In this document: piece after piece, positions 16,258 to 24,988 of the stretch
Layout: the number at the start of each line of letters is the position of its first letter
Numbering within the stretch: the first letter of the stretch is position 1
Origin: an uncultured Pelagibacteraceae bacterium
GTDB lineage: Bacteria > Pseudomonadota > Alphaproteobacteria > Pelagibacterales > Pelagibacteraceae
DNA: 43,735 nucleotides
Direction: 5' to 3'
Assembly (NCBI GenBank): GCA_902584995.1
Contig: CACICF010000010.1
Location: forward strand, 1-43,735
Program-made: the position numbers and the translations under genes
The notes under the pieces: model-generated
What the model was told of the DNA's origin: nothing
The model's database searches: none
The model's input: only the letters and a program-made list of their open reading frames with translations

Positions 16258-17030
16258 TTAAAATTTAAAACATCACGCATAGAATATAAACCAGGTTTCT
16301 TATTCATTAACCATTTTCCAGCTGTTAAAGCTCCTTCGCTATATAAAGCTCTATCAAATGCCTCATGATTTAGTGTAATAATTTCTTTACCACTAGAAAA
16401 CTTTACCTCGTGTTCACCTACAGTTTTACCTTTACGTATTGAGTTAAAATTAATTTTTTTTCCATAAGGAAAACTTTTTTTGTTTAGATACTTTTTTCCA
16501 ATTAAATTGTAAAAATCTCTATTTTTACCTACAGCTATACCTTTACCCAGCATCAACGCTGTTCCAGATGGATGGTCTATTTTATGCTTATGATGTACCT
16601 CATACACTTTACTTAAAAAATTATTACCTAGTGATTTAGAGGCGATTTCAGTTAAATACATCAATAGATTTATGCCTAAACTCATATTGCCAGCTTTTAA
16701 AATAGGAATTTTTTTTGAAAATTTTTTAATTTGAAGTTCTTCCATTTTAGAGAAACCGGTTGTGCCAATAACCACTCTTTTTTTTAGCTTTGATGCTATT
16801 TTAAGAATTTCAAAAGTACATTTAGGAATTGTAAAATCGATTATTAAATCAACATTTTTAAGAGAATTTTCATGATTCAAACTAGGTTTTATTCCAGCAA
16901 TTTTTTTTTCTATTAATCTGTTTTCTGTAAGTATGGTTAATTTAAAATTTTTATCAGTTTTAGAAGATTTCACTAGTTGCCGGCCCATTCGTCCCATGCA
17001 ACCAGATATCGCTAATTTTATTTTGCTCAT
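16254..17030 (-). CDS. dapB: 4-hydroxy-tetrahydrodipicolinate reductase
   Basis: DapB makes tetrahydrodipicolinate for lysine and meso-diaminopimelate, the latter a peptidoglycan precursor. The 258-residue protein starts with ISGCMGRMGRQLV, a variant of the dinucleotide-binding GxxGxxG motif. GTTGFS near residue 93 and GNMSLGINLL near residue 118 are family segments. The catalytic signature EVHHKHKIDHPSGTA carries the histidine pair, lysine and substrate-binding SGT. It leads a minus-strand run with nth and a sugar kinase. It diverges from the exported FG-GAP protein across a 41-base AT-rich spacer. Confidence 0.96.
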   Translation of the reverse strand: MSKIKLAISGCMGRMGRQLVKSSKTDKNFKLTILTENRLIEKKIAGIKPSLNHENSLKNVDLIIDFTIPKCTFEILKIASKLKKRVVIGTTGFSKMEELQIKKFSKKIPILKAGNMSLGINLLMYLTEIASKSLGNNFLSKVYEVHHKHKIDHPSGTALMLGKGIAVGKNRDFYNLIGKKYLNKKSFPYGKKINFNSIRKGKTVGEHEVKFSSGKEIITLNHEAFDRALYSEGALTAGKWLMNKKPGLYSMRDVLNFK

Positions 17031-17071
17031 TAATTTATTTTAATATATTTTTTAATTAATATACAACAATT

Positions 17072-18508
17072 ATGGTTATTAAATACCTATTAAAATTTTT
17101 TCTGGTTTTATTTTTTTTTGTGTCTCACAATGATTCTAAAGCAGACTTTTTTAAAGATATTACATCTCAAATTGAAGATAATGACTTTAGACTTAGTTAT
17201 GGTATTTCCGTTACAGATGTTAACCAAGACAGCAAATATGAATTTGTGGTTACTGGATTTGGATTTTCGAACTTAGCTCTGACTTATCAAAATGGGAAAA
17301 TAGTAAACATTAATAAAAATGAAATATTTGATGATGCTAAAAGAAAAACAATTGGTGTTGCTGCATGTGATATAGATCAAGATGGTTTTGAAGAAATTTA
17401 TTTCTTAAATACCGACACTTATAGTGGAGAAAAAAAATATTCAGATAGATTGATTGATAATAATAGCGATAGCTTTGTAGATTTGTTTGAAAAAGATATC
17501 AATAAAAAGAACCTGAATTTAACCGCTGGAAGATCAGTTGTTTGTGTTGATAGAAATGGTGATGGAAAATATGGCATATATGTTGCGAATTATGGAGGAC
17601 CTACTAGATATTATGAACTCAGTTCTGGACAAATTCTAGATTTAGCAGAACAGCTTAAAATCAACAAAATAACTGGTGGAAGAGCAGTGGTTGCAGGAAA
17701 TATTTTGTCTGGAAAAATGGATATATTTGCTGCAAATGAGAGAGGTAAAAACTTTTTATATTACAACTCTGATGGATATTTTCAGGATATTGCCGAAGAT
17801 TATAAAGTAGACGATAAATACGAAAATGGAAGAGGCACAACTTTAACTGATATATTTTATAGAGGAAGACTAGATATAGTTACATCTAATTGGAATGGTT
17901 ATCATAGGGCCTTCGTTTTAGAAGACAACAAATTTAGAGATATCGCTACTCCAACCTACAATATTCCAACTAGAATTAGAACTGTAATATCAGCAGATTT
18001 TGATAATGATGGTTATGATGAGATATTCATGAATAACATTGGTGAGCCAAATAAACTATTCAAAATAAAAGAAAATGGGTTTTTTGAAGAAATCAATATT
18101 AAAAATGCTTATGAAGCAAATGGTCTTGGAACAGGTGCAGCTGTAGCAGATATAGATGATGATGGAATTTTAGAATTGTTAATTGCTCATGGTGAGTCTG
18201 GTATGCAACCATTAACAATGTATAAAGCTGATATTAAAAAAGATTTCAATTATTTAAGGATAAAGCTATTAAATAAATTTGGAGCTCCTGCTAGAGGAGC
18301 TACTGTTATATTAAAATCAAATTTGAGAAATCATGCTAAAACAATTGATGCTGGATCTGGTTATTTATGTCAAATGGAACCAGTGGCACATTATGGAATT
18401 AGAGATGGTGAAAAAAATATTTCTATTAAAATTATTTGGACGAATGGTTTTACTGAGACTTTAAATATTAATGAATTAAATAAAACAATAGAAGTTAACC
18501 AAAAATAA
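17072..18508 (+). CDS. Exported FG-GAP/VCBS repeat protein with UnbV/ASPIC C-terminus
   Basis: The 478-residue protein has an N-terminal signal peptide (hydrophobic 5-18, likely cleavage after SKA near residue 25). At least five calcium-binding-like loops of the form D-x-[DN]-x-D-[GS] lie along the chain, among them DVNQDS, DIDQDG, DRNGDG, DFDNDG and DIDDDG, as in beta-propeller FG-GAP repeats. The last 100 residues (RGATVILKS, IDAGSGYLCQMEP, HYGIRDGE) match the ASPIC/UnbV domain of CRTAC1-like proteins. The function of these is not established; a secreted or surface-bound propeller is the likely form. The cysteine-rich exported protein follows 57 bases later on the same strand. Confidence 0.82.
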   Translation: MVIKYLLKFFLVLFFFVSHNDSKADFFKDITSQIEDNDFRLSYGISVTDVNQDSKYEFVVTGFGFSNLALTYQNGKIVNINKNEIFDDAKRKTIGVAACDIDQDGFEEIYFLNTDTYSGEKKYSDRLIDNNSDSFVDLFEKDINKKNLNLTAGRSVVCVDRNGDGKYGIYVANYGGPTRYYELSSGQILDLAEQLKINKITGGRAVVAGNILSGKMDIFAANERGKNFLYYNSDGYFQDIAEDYKVDDKYENGRGTTLTDIFYRGRLDIVTSNWNGYHRAFVLEDNKFRDIATPTYNIPTRIRTVISADFDNDGYDEIFMNNIGEPNKLFKIKENGFFEEINIKNAYEANGLGTGAAVADIDDDGILELLIAHGESGMQPLTMYKADIKKDFNYLRIKLLNKFGAPARGATVILKSNLRNHAKTIDAGSGYLCQMEPVAHYGIRDGEKNISIKIIWTNGFTETLNINELNKTIEVNQK

Positions 18509-18565
18509 TAGGACAATAAAACCCAATTAATTTTTTAGAATTAAAAGTATACTTGAATAAATAAT

Positions 18566-19276
18566 ATGAGTTTATTAAAAAAAATTAAAAACTTTATACT
18601 ATTTAGTCTTTTAATAAGCTTTAGTATGTCTCAACCTACCCAAGCAACCCAATTTAATTATTATGCTGATCTAGCTGGTGATTGGTCAGAAATCTTTCCT
18701 GATCAAAATAGAAATGCAGCAGGTCCTAAATTTTTTAAACATATTTTAGGTAAAAAAATTACCTACCAAGACTTTTTGGAATATAACAAACTATATTGCG
18801 CGGTGTCTGGTTCATTGATAGATCCAAATAACAAGCCTGAATTTGTCTATCTTAATAGCGTTGAAAATGAAGAAAAAATATGTGGTTTTTATCACAGATG
18901 CTGTGTCCCATGTTCATGTGATTTGATGAAATATTCAAAAGTTAAAAAAATGAATTACACTTTTACAGATGGTGAAAAAGAATTTTTTGTTTTAACAATT
19001 AGTAATCCCTGTGGAAAAGATGACTTTCCAATGGAAGTTAATAAGAATTATTTTTGTAACGGTAAAAAACTTGATGACAAACAAGTATATGTTTTAGATG
19101 ATAGGTTAGTTATTGGTTTGTTTCACAATGCATCAAAATGTAATGAACAAAGCATAGCAGCAATCGATAAACACGAGATAACTGGCCAATATTGTGCTTT
19201 TAGAAATACTGCACCTCTTGAGGAAGTAAAAGGGGGCATGGGAGATATCTTTATTAGGCTAGCAAAAGATAATTAA
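18566..19276 (+). CDS. Exported cysteine-rich protein of unknown function
   Basis: I do not recognise this 236-residue protein. A signal peptide is clear: MSLLKKIKN, a hydrophobic stretch to about residue 22, and likely cleavage near TQAT. The mature part has ten cysteines. Five of them lie in one cluster, CGFYHRCCVPCSCD, near residues 111-124; the others are spread singly (YC, NPC, FC, KC, YC). This suggests disulfides or metal binding in the periplasm. It follows the FG-GAP/UnbV gene on the same strand after 57 bases, so a functional link is possible. Its stop shares TTAA (19273-19276) with a convergent small ORF. Confidence 0.75.
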   Translation: MSLLKKIKNFILFSLLISFSMSQPTQATQFNYYADLAGDWSEIFPDQNRNAAGPKFFKHILGKKITYQDFLEYNKLYCAVSGSLIDPNNKPEFVYLNSVENEEKICGFYHRCCVPCSCDLMKYSKVKKMNYTFTDGEKEFFVLTISNPCGKDDFPMEVNKNYFCNGKKLDDKQVYVLDDRLVIGLFHNASKCNEQSIAAIDKHEITGQYCAFRNTAPLEEVKGGMGDIFIRLAKDN

Positions 19277-19374
19277 ATTATTCCAATTCCTTCTTTATAG
19301 AAATAGGCACCTAATATTAAAATTGCTAAAATATAAACAATGCCAAAAATAATATATTTAATTTTTTTTTTCAT
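19273..19374 (-). CDS. Predicted 33-residue single-pass membrane peptide downstream of dnaJ
   Basis: An ATG follows directly after the dnaJ TAA, with no spacer, and opens a 33-codon frame. The product starts MKKKIKY and continues with a hydrophobic segment from about residue 8 to 26, then KEG and a short tail. A GGA in the end of dnaJ lies 8 bases before the ATG. The stop shares TTAA with the exported cysteine-rich gene. Perfect packing between two genes argues that it is real, but AT-rich DNA readily gives hydrophobic short frames. No family is recognised. Confidence 0.45.
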   Translation of the reverse strand: MKKKIKYIIFGIVYILAILILGAYFYKEGIGII

Positions 19375-20502
19375 TTAATTTTTCCAGAAATTTTTAGCTT
19401 TTTGAAAAAATCTTTTTATACTTGGATTTGATCTATCATTTTCAATTTTTCTAAATTTTTCGAGTAATTCTTTTTGTTCTTTATTTAAGGATACTGGTAC
19501 CTCAGTGTTAACTTGGACGTATAAATCTCCATAATCTCCTCTTCTCATAAATGGCATTCCTTTGCCTTTCAATCTAAATTGTTTACCACTTTGTGTTCCG
19601 TCTGGAATTTTTATTTTTGCTTTACCTCCATCTATTGTAGGTATTTCGATTGTTGTTCCTAATGCTGCATCTGTAAAAGAAATAGGAAATTCAAAAAATA
19701 AATTTACTTCTGATCTTTTAAAAAGTTCGTGTGACTCAACATTGATAAATAAATAAAGATCACCATTACTTGCTCCTCTTGATCCAGCTTCTCCTTTCCC
19801 AGATAATCTAATCCTTGTTCCATCATCTACACCTTTAGGAATAGTTACTGAAAGTCTCTTACTTGCTTGTTTTTTTCCTTGACCACTACAACTTGAGCAT
19901 GGATGTGTTATTTCTTCACCAGATCCTGCACATTGTGGGCATGTTTGCTGAACTGTAAAAAAACCTTGACTAGATCGAACTTGTCCGTGACCACCACACA
20001 TTGAACAGGAACTTGCGTTATGGCCAGGTTTTGATCCTGAACCGCTGCATGTATCACATCTTTCAGATGTTGAAAATTTAATATCTTGTTTTTTTCCAGT
20101 GTAAGCTTCTTCCAAGGTTATTGAGAGATCATATCTTAAATCAGATCCTCTGTTGTTAGATCTTCTTGATCTTCTTCCACCTCCGCCAAAACCTTCTCCA
20201 AAAAAGTCCTCAAAAATATCTGAGAAAGAGCCAGAAAAATCAAAGTTTCCAAAACCTCCTCTGCCACCTCCACCATTTTCAAAAGCCGCGTGTCCAAAAT
20301 TGTCATAATTTTGTTTTCTCTCTGAGTTTGATAAAACGTGATACGCTTCAGAAGCTTCTTTAAATTTTTCCTCAGCTCCTTTGTCGCCTTTATTTTTATC
20401 AGGATGATATTTGACTGCTTGTTTTCTGTAAGCTGCTTTTATTTGATCTGGGCTAGCACTTTTTTCAACACCTAATACTTCGTAGTAATCTCTTTTTGCC
20501 AT
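19375..20502 (-). CDS. dnaJ: Chaperone DnaJ (Hsp40)
   Basis: DnaJ delivers clients to DnaK and stimulates its ATPase. The 375-residue protein has the J domain at 1-70 with HPD at 33-35, a Gly/Phe region (about 73-110), four zinc-binding CxxCxGxG-type repeats ([32 protein letters not shown]), and two C-terminal beta-barrel domains with a GDLYV element. It is a full class A DnaJ. It follows dnaK after 28 bases in the order grpE-dnaK-dnaJ. Confidence 0.98.
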   Translation of the reverse strand: MAKRDYYEVLGVEKSASPDQIKAAYRKQAVKYHPDKNKGDKGAEEKFKEASEAYHVLSNSERKQNYDNFGHAAFENGGGGRGGFGNFDFSGSFSDIFEDFFGEGFGGGGRRSRRSNNRGSDLRYDLSITLEEAYTGKKQDIKFSTSERCDTCSGSGSKPGHNASSCSMCGGHGQVRSSQGFFTVQQTCPQCAGSGEEITHPCSSCSGQGKKQASKRLSVTIPKGVDDGTRIRLSGKGEAGSRGASNGDLYLFINVESHELFKRSEVNLFFEFPISFTDAALGTTIEIPTIDGGKAKIKIPDGTQSGKQFRLKGKGMPFMRRGDYGDLYVQVNTEVPVSLNKEQKELLEKFRKIENDRSNPSIKRFFQKAKNFWKN

Positions 20503-20530
20503 AACTAGTTATAGACAAATGGTTGATAGT

Positions 20531-22450
20531 TTAGGCGCTCTTTTCTTTATCTTCTTTTACTTCTTCAAAGTCTGCATCAACAACATTATCGTCTTTTTTC
20601 CCTTCATCTTTTGCATCTTTAGGTGCATCGCCAGGTTTAGTACTTTGTTGTGATTTGTAAATAGCTTCACCTAATTTCATAGAAGCTTGAACCAAATCTT
20701 GAGTTTTCTTCTTAATTTCTTCTACATCAGTTCCTTTTAATGCATTTCTTACATTAGCAGATGCATCTTCGATAGCTTTCTTATCTGCATCAGAAACTTT
20801 ACTACCGTGTTCTTTTAAATTCTTTTCAGTAGAATGAAGCAAAGTATCTGCTTGATTTCTAGCATCAACCGCTTCTCTTTTCTTTTTATCAGCTTCTTTA
20901 TTTGTCTCAGCATCTTTAACCATTTGATTAATTTCATCCTCACTTAATCCACCTGAGGCCTGGATCTGAATTTTTTGTTCTTTACCAGTTCCCTTATCTT
21001 TTGCAGAAACATTTACAATTCCATTTGCATCTATATCAAATGTAACTTCAATTTGAGGCACACCTCTAGGTGCAGGAGCAATACCTACTAGTTCAAAGTT
21101 CCCTAAAACTTTGTTATCTGAAGCCATATCTCTCTCACCTTGCAAAACTCTTATTGAAACTGCAGGTTGGTTATCTTCCGCTGTTGAAAAAACTTGGCTT
21201 TTTTTTGTTGGTATTGTTGTATTTTTTTCTATCAATTTAGTTGAAACTCCACCTAAAGTTTCTATACCAAGTGAAAGTGGTGTCACATCAAGTAATAATA
21301 CATCTTTGACGTCACCTTGTAATACTCCAGCTTGAATCGCAGCACCCATTGCTACAACTTCATCAGGATTTACAGATTTGTTTGGTTCCTTACCAAAAAA
21401 GTTTTTTACTTCCTCAATAACTTTAGGCATTCTTGTCATTCCACCAACGAGTATTACTTCATCAATTTCACTTGCATTTAGTCCAGCATCTTTAAGAGCT
21501 GTTTCACATGGTGGAATTGTTCTAGAAATAAGGTCTTCGACAAGTGCCTCGAGTTTTGCTCTAGTCATTTTCATATTAATATGTTTTGGACCAGTTTTAT
21601 CTGCAGTTATAAATGGTAAGTTAATTTCAGTTTGTGCAGCTGAAGATAATTCAATTTTTGCTTTTTCCGCAGACTCTTTTAGTCTTTGTAAAGCTAATTT
21701 ATCAGATTTTAGATCGATACCGTTTTCTTTTTTAAACTCTGACAGTAAATATTCTACTATCGTGTTATCAAAATCTTCTCCACCTAAGAATGTGTCACCA
21801 TTTGTTGATTTAACCTCAAAAACCCCATCACCTAGTTCAAGTATTGAAACATCAAAAGTTCCTCCACCTAAATCATAAACAGCAATTTTTTTATTTGTTT
21901 TTTTATCTAAGCCATAAGCAAGTGAAGCTGCTGTTGGCTCATTTATAATTCTTAAAACTTCTAAACCCGCAATTTTTCCAGCATCTTTAGTAGCTTGTCT
22001 TTGTGCATCGTTAAAATAAGCTGGAACAGTTATTACAGCCTGAGAAACTTCTTGACCTAAATATTTTTCAGCAGTTTCTTTCATTTTTTGAAGAGTAAAA
22101 GCTGAAATTTGAGAAGGAGAATATTTGTTTCCTTTAGCTTCAATCCATGCATCTCCTTTATCTGAATTAACGATTTTAAATGGAGCAGTTTCTACATCCT
22201 TCTTAACTGATGGATCGTCAAAATTTCTTCCTATCAATCTTTTGACAGCAAATATTGTATTTTCAGGATTAGTTACTGCTTGCCTTTTTGCTGGTTGACC
22301 AATTAATTTTTCATCATTTTCTGAAAATGCAACAACTGACGGCGTTGTTCTTGCGCCTTCAGCGTTCTCTAAAACTTTTGCTTGTGTACCTTCCATTACT
22401 GCTACACAAGAATTTGTTGTTCCTAAATCTATTCCTATTACTTTGCTCAT
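20531..22450 (-). CDS. dnaK: Chaperone DnaK (Hsp70)
   Basis: This 639-residue ATP-dependent chaperone has the phosphate-1 motif [15 protein letters not shown] at 6-20, the [15 protein letters not shown] motif near 193-207, and VGGMTRMP in the second ATPase lobe. The interdomain linker [13 protein letters not shown] and the substrate-binding domain ([16 protein letters not shown]) follow, and the C-terminus ends in an acidic tail. The ribosome-binding site GAGAGG lies 10 bases upstream of the ATG. A sigma-32-like promoter is visible in the 77-base spacer after grpE, so dnaK can probably be transcribed separately. Confidence 0.99.
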   Translation of the reverse strand: MSKVIGIDLGTTNSCVAVMEGTQAKVLENAEGARTTPSVVAFSENDEKLIGQPAKRQAVTNPENTIFAVKRLIGRNFDDPSVKKDVETAPFKIVNSDKGDAWIEAKGNKYSPSQISAFTLQKMKETAEKYLGQEVSQAVITVPAYFNDAQRQATKDAGKIAGLEVLRIINEPTAASLAYGLDKKTNKKIAVYDLGGGTFDVSILELGDGVFEVKSTNGDTFLGGEDFDNTIVEYLLSEFKKENGIDLKSDKLALQRLKESAEKAKIELSSAAQTEINLPFITADKTGPKHINMKMTRAKLEALVEDLISRTIPPCETALKDAGLNASEIDEVILVGGMTRMPKVIEEVKNFFGKEPNKSVNPDEVVAMGAAIQAGVLQGDVKDVLLLDVTPLSLGIETLGGVSTKLIEKNTTIPTKKSQVFSTAEDNQPAVSIRVLQGERDMASDNKVLGNFELVGIAPAPRGVPQIEVTFDIDANGIVNVSAKDKGTGKEQKIQIQASGGLSEDEINQMVKDAETNKEADKKKREAVDARNQADTLLHSTEKNLKEHGSKVSDADKKAIEDASANVRNALKGTDVEEIKKKTQDLVQASMKLGEAIYKSQQSTKPGDAPKDAKDEGKKDDNVVDADFEEVKEDKEKSA

Positions 22451-22470
22451 AATTGTATTACCTCTCGATC

Positions 22471-22498
22471 ATATAAGTGCTTATTTTTAGACTACAAC
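22471..22498 (-). promoter_or_regulatory. Candidate RpoH (heat-shock sigma) promoter for dnaK
   Basis: On the minus strand, GTTG (22498-22495) is followed after 17 bases by CTTATAT (22477-22471). The alphaproteobacterial RpoH pattern is roughly CTTG, 17-18 bases, then CYTATNT. The match misses one base in the -35. The -10 ends 20 bases before the dnaK ATG, leaving room for a short leader with GAGAGG. The call is by eye from remembered consensus. Confidence 0.45.
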
Positions 22499-22527
22499 CG
22501 TCTATAAAATTTAAATTTTTACTGTTT

Positions 22528-23178
22528 TTACTGACTTTTTTCATCTTTTTGCTCATTTTTATGAATTTCCTCCACTTTTCTTTTTGAAACGCCTACTAAA
22601 GAAGGTCTTAATAATCTGTCCTTCATCATAAAACCTTTCTGGATTTCTTGAACAATCGTTCCTGGTTCTTTTGACTCATCTTCTATTTCCATCATTGCTT
22701 GATGAAGATTTGGGTCGAGTTTTTGATCGATTGATTTAATAGGCTCAATATTATTTTTTTTGAAAATAGATAACATATCGTCATTTATAATATTTAAGTG
22801 ATCTACTATTTTTTTTAGTGCTTCTGTACTTTTTAAATTGTCATCATTCTCTAATGCAGCTTTCGATCTTTCGAGATTATCTAGGAGGTTTAATGCCTCT
22901 TTTGCGAAAGAATATCCTCCATACTCATATGCATCTTCTTTTTCTTTTTCAAATCTCCTTCTCTGATTTTCCATTTCAGCAAATGTTCTTGCCAACTTAT
23001 CTTTAAGTGTTTCTATTTCTTCCTCTGACGTTAATTTCTTTTCCTCTTCTTTTTCTACATTTGAACTTTCTTCTCCATCCTTTTGGTTTAATTCTTCTTT
23101 TGCTTTATTTTCTTCACCAGAAATACTATCTGTATTTGTGATATTTTCTGTTTTTTCTTTTAATTCTTCCTTGTCCAT
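22528..23178 (-). CDS. grpE: Nucleotide exchange factor GrpE
   Basis: GrpE releases ADP from DnaK. The 216-residue protein has a long charged, low-complexity N-terminus (1-58), then a coiled-coil helix (about ETLKDKLARTFAEMENQRRR), and the C-terminal beta-wing part with DPNLHQAMM and GFMMKDRLLRPSLVGVSK, the family signature. It leads the grpE-dnaK-dnaJ run. The hrcA repressor gene, often upstream in alphaproteobacteria, is absent here. The start codon lies in a perfect 7-bp hairpin arm. Confidence 0.97.
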   Translation of the reverse strand: MDKEELKEKTENITNTDSISGEENKAKEELNQKDGEESSNVEKEEEKKLTSEEEIETLKDKLARTFAEMENQRRRFEKEKEDAYEYGGYSFAKEALNLLDNLERSKAALENDDNLKSTEALKKIVDHLNIINDDMLSIFKKNNIEPIKSIDQKLDPNLHQAMMEIEDESKEPGTIVQEIQKGFMMKDRLLRPSLVGVSKRKVEEIHKNEQKDEKSQ

Positions 23179-23192
23179 ATATCTTTATATGG
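23175..23192 (-). promoter_or_regulatory. Inverted repeat enclosing the grpE start codon
   Basis: Arms CCATATA (23175-23181) and TATATGG (23186-23192) are perfect complements with a 4-base spacer. In grpE mRNA this gives a 7-bp stem with loop AAGA, and the AUG (23178-23176) sits in the 3' arm. No Shine-Dalgarno sequence is seen upstream. It could be a weak, temperature-sensitive hairpin over the start codon, or an operator at DNA level. The stem is mostly A-U. Confidence 0.45.
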
Positions 23193-23214
23193 TAAGAAAA
23201 TACGTAATTTCTAG

Positions 23215-23817
23215 ATGCCTAAAAAAAAAATTAAAGAAATATTCATTGGTTCAAATAACAAAGGAAAACTTAAGGAAATAGCTGATCTATTACCCAAAAA
23301 CTTAAAAATCTACTCAAATTTAGACTTTAAATTAAAAAGTCCTAGAGAGACAGGAATTTCATTTCAAGAAAATTCACTTTTAAAAGCCAAATATTTTTGC
23401 AAAAAAACAAATAAAATTTGTTTGTCTGACGACTCTGGAATTGAGATTGATATTTTAAATAAAGCACCAGGTATATATTCAGCAAATTGGTCCGGAAAAA
23501 AAAGAAATTTTAATTTAGCTATTAAAAAAGTTTACCGTGAAATTTTTAAAAAAGATAAAAACTGGAAAAAAAAGAAAATAGTTGCAAGATTTATTTGTGT
23601 GCTAACAATATTTTGGCCTAATGGCAAATTTATAAGTAAAATTGGAAAAATTGAAGGCCGTATATCTCCCTCAAAGAAAGGAAAAAATGGTTTTGGATAT
23701 GATCCCATTTTTATACCAAGAGGAAAAAGATTAACTTTTGGTCAAATGGAACCAAAAAAAAAATATAGCATAGACCATCGCTCAAGAGCTTTCAAAAAAA
23801 TCAGAAAATTTTTTTAA
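23215..23817 (+). CDS. rdgB: XTP/dITP diphosphatase (HAM1/RdgB)
   Basis: RdgB hydrolyses non-canonical purine triphosphates (XTP, ITP, dITP) to keep them out of nucleic acids. The 200-residue protein begins with a short basic leader and the substrate-binding SNNKGKLKEI at 13-22. LSDDSGIEIDIL near residue 71 carries the catalytic acids, GFGYDPIF and a C-terminal DHRSRAF segment follow. It diverges from grpE with 36 bases between starts. Its 3' end overlaps the convergent LpoA-like gene by 17 bases. Confidence 0.94.
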   Translation: MPKKKIKEIFIGSNNKGKLKEIADLLPKNLKIYSNLDFKLKSPRETGISFQENSLLKAKYFCKKTNKICLSDDSGIEIDILNKAPGIYSANWSGKKRNFNLAIKKVYREIFKKDKNWKKKKIVARFICVLTIFWPNGKFISKIGKIEGRISPSKKGKNGFGYDPIFIPRGKRLTFGQMEPKKKYSIDHRSRAFKKIRKFF

Positions 23818-24952
23818 ACTTATTTTCTTCAATGCTATAAAAATTTAATTGATGCGTTATAGTATTTTTGCTGATTTCAAAAATTCCTATTTTTCCTTTA
23901 AACTTATTTTTTTTATAAAATATTTTTTTTGAAATTTTAAAATTATTTTCATAAATTAAAAAATAGACTAATCCTATTAAATCATAACTTAAAAATGAAA
24001 GTTGATCACCATCAATGCCATAGGTATTTTTAAAATCCTTCATAAATATTTCATAATTTCTTTTGTTTATCGAGGGGAAATATATTGGATGCAATGAAGT
24101 CTCTTTTAAAAGACTTGGGTCAAACCATTGGTTTAAGGTGATATAGGAAATTCTTTTTGAAGAAACATCTGTATAAAGTAATGATGTAGCAACACTTTTT
24201 AAATTTTCATCAAAGTCAGCTATAATTACAGAGTCAAAATTAATATTTCCTAAAGTATCCCTTTTTTTTAATTTTTGTATTTGTCTCTCTTTATCTTTGA
24301 ATGATAAACTTTCTAACCTTTTTATTTCATCTTTAAGATTATTTTTCCTAATTTTATATTTTGTAAGATCTTCAATTTGTTTAGTAAGTTTGGTTGGTTC
24401 TCTGTCATAATAAAATACTTCTTTATGCCTAATCTTTGTAAAATTAATTGCAGTTTCTATTTCTTTTTTAAATTCAGATTTAGGTATTAAAAATACGCTC
24501 TTCCTTAGATTTTTTTTATCATTAAATTTTTTTATAGTTTGTATTTGTGAGATTGCGTTTACACCTGCACTTATTACATTTTTAGGATTGTTGATTAACT
24601 TATTTGTAAAAGATATGAAAGTAACATCTTTTAAATCATCAAGATATTTAATGTTTTCATTAAATACTGGTCCAATAATAATCCTCACACCCTCCTTGTA
24701 TAATTCCTTAGAAACTTTTAATGCGTCAATAGGATTAGATCTTGTGTCTTTGGGTATTATCTCAATTCTATTATCATCAATTTTATTTACAGCCATTCTT
24801 ATAGATTTTATGATTCTTTCACCCATTATGTAATTTTTTCCACTCAGTGGAACAATCAAACCAATTTTAATTTTTTCTGATGCAAGTGAGTTTTGACAAA
24901 AAAAACTTAAAGTAAAAGCTGATATAATAATAAAATTAATAAAAGTTTTCAT
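23801..24952 (-). CDS. Periplasmic-binding-fold protein, penicillin-binding-protein activator (LpoA)-like
   Basis: The 383-residue protein has a signal peptide (MKTFINF, hydrophobic to about residue 19, likely cleavage after LASE's LA-S region near 24). Then comes KIGLIVPLSGKNYIMGERI, the start of the type I periplasmic-binding fold shared by Leu/Ile/Val-binding proteins and LpoA. No lipobox follows the signal region; the cysteine at 19 is inside it. Divergence from rsmI, with a BON lipoprotein gene next, matches the proteobacterial lpoA-rsmI-dolP neighbourhood and favours a cell-wall role over nutrient uptake. No permease genes are nearby. Confidence 0.7.
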   Translation of the reverse strand: MKTFINFIIISAFTLSFFCQNSLASEKIKIGLIVPLSGKNYIMGERIIKSIRMAVNKIDDNRIEIIPKDTRSNPIDALKVSKELYKEGVRIIIGPVFNENIKYLDDLKDVTFISFTNKLINNPKNVISAGVNAISQIQTIKKFNDKKNLRKSVFLIPKSEFKKEIETAINFTKIRHKEVFYYDREPTKLTKQIEDLTKYKIRKNNLKDEIKRLESLSFKDKERQIQKLKKRDTLGNINFDSVIIADFDENLKSVATSLLYTDVSSKRISYITLNQWFDPSLLKETSLHPIYFPSINKRNYEIFMKDFKNTYGIDGDQLSFLSYDLIGLVYFLIYENNFKISKKIFYKKNKFKGKIGIFEISKNTITHQLNFYSIEENKFKKIF

Positions 24953-24988
24953 TCTAGTTTTAATAATATATTTAAATAATCTATTAAT

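Noticed and set aside
21111..21878. Long plus-strand ORFs opposite dnaK
   Set aside because: Antisense shadows of a strongly conserved gene whose codon bias leaves the opposite frame open.
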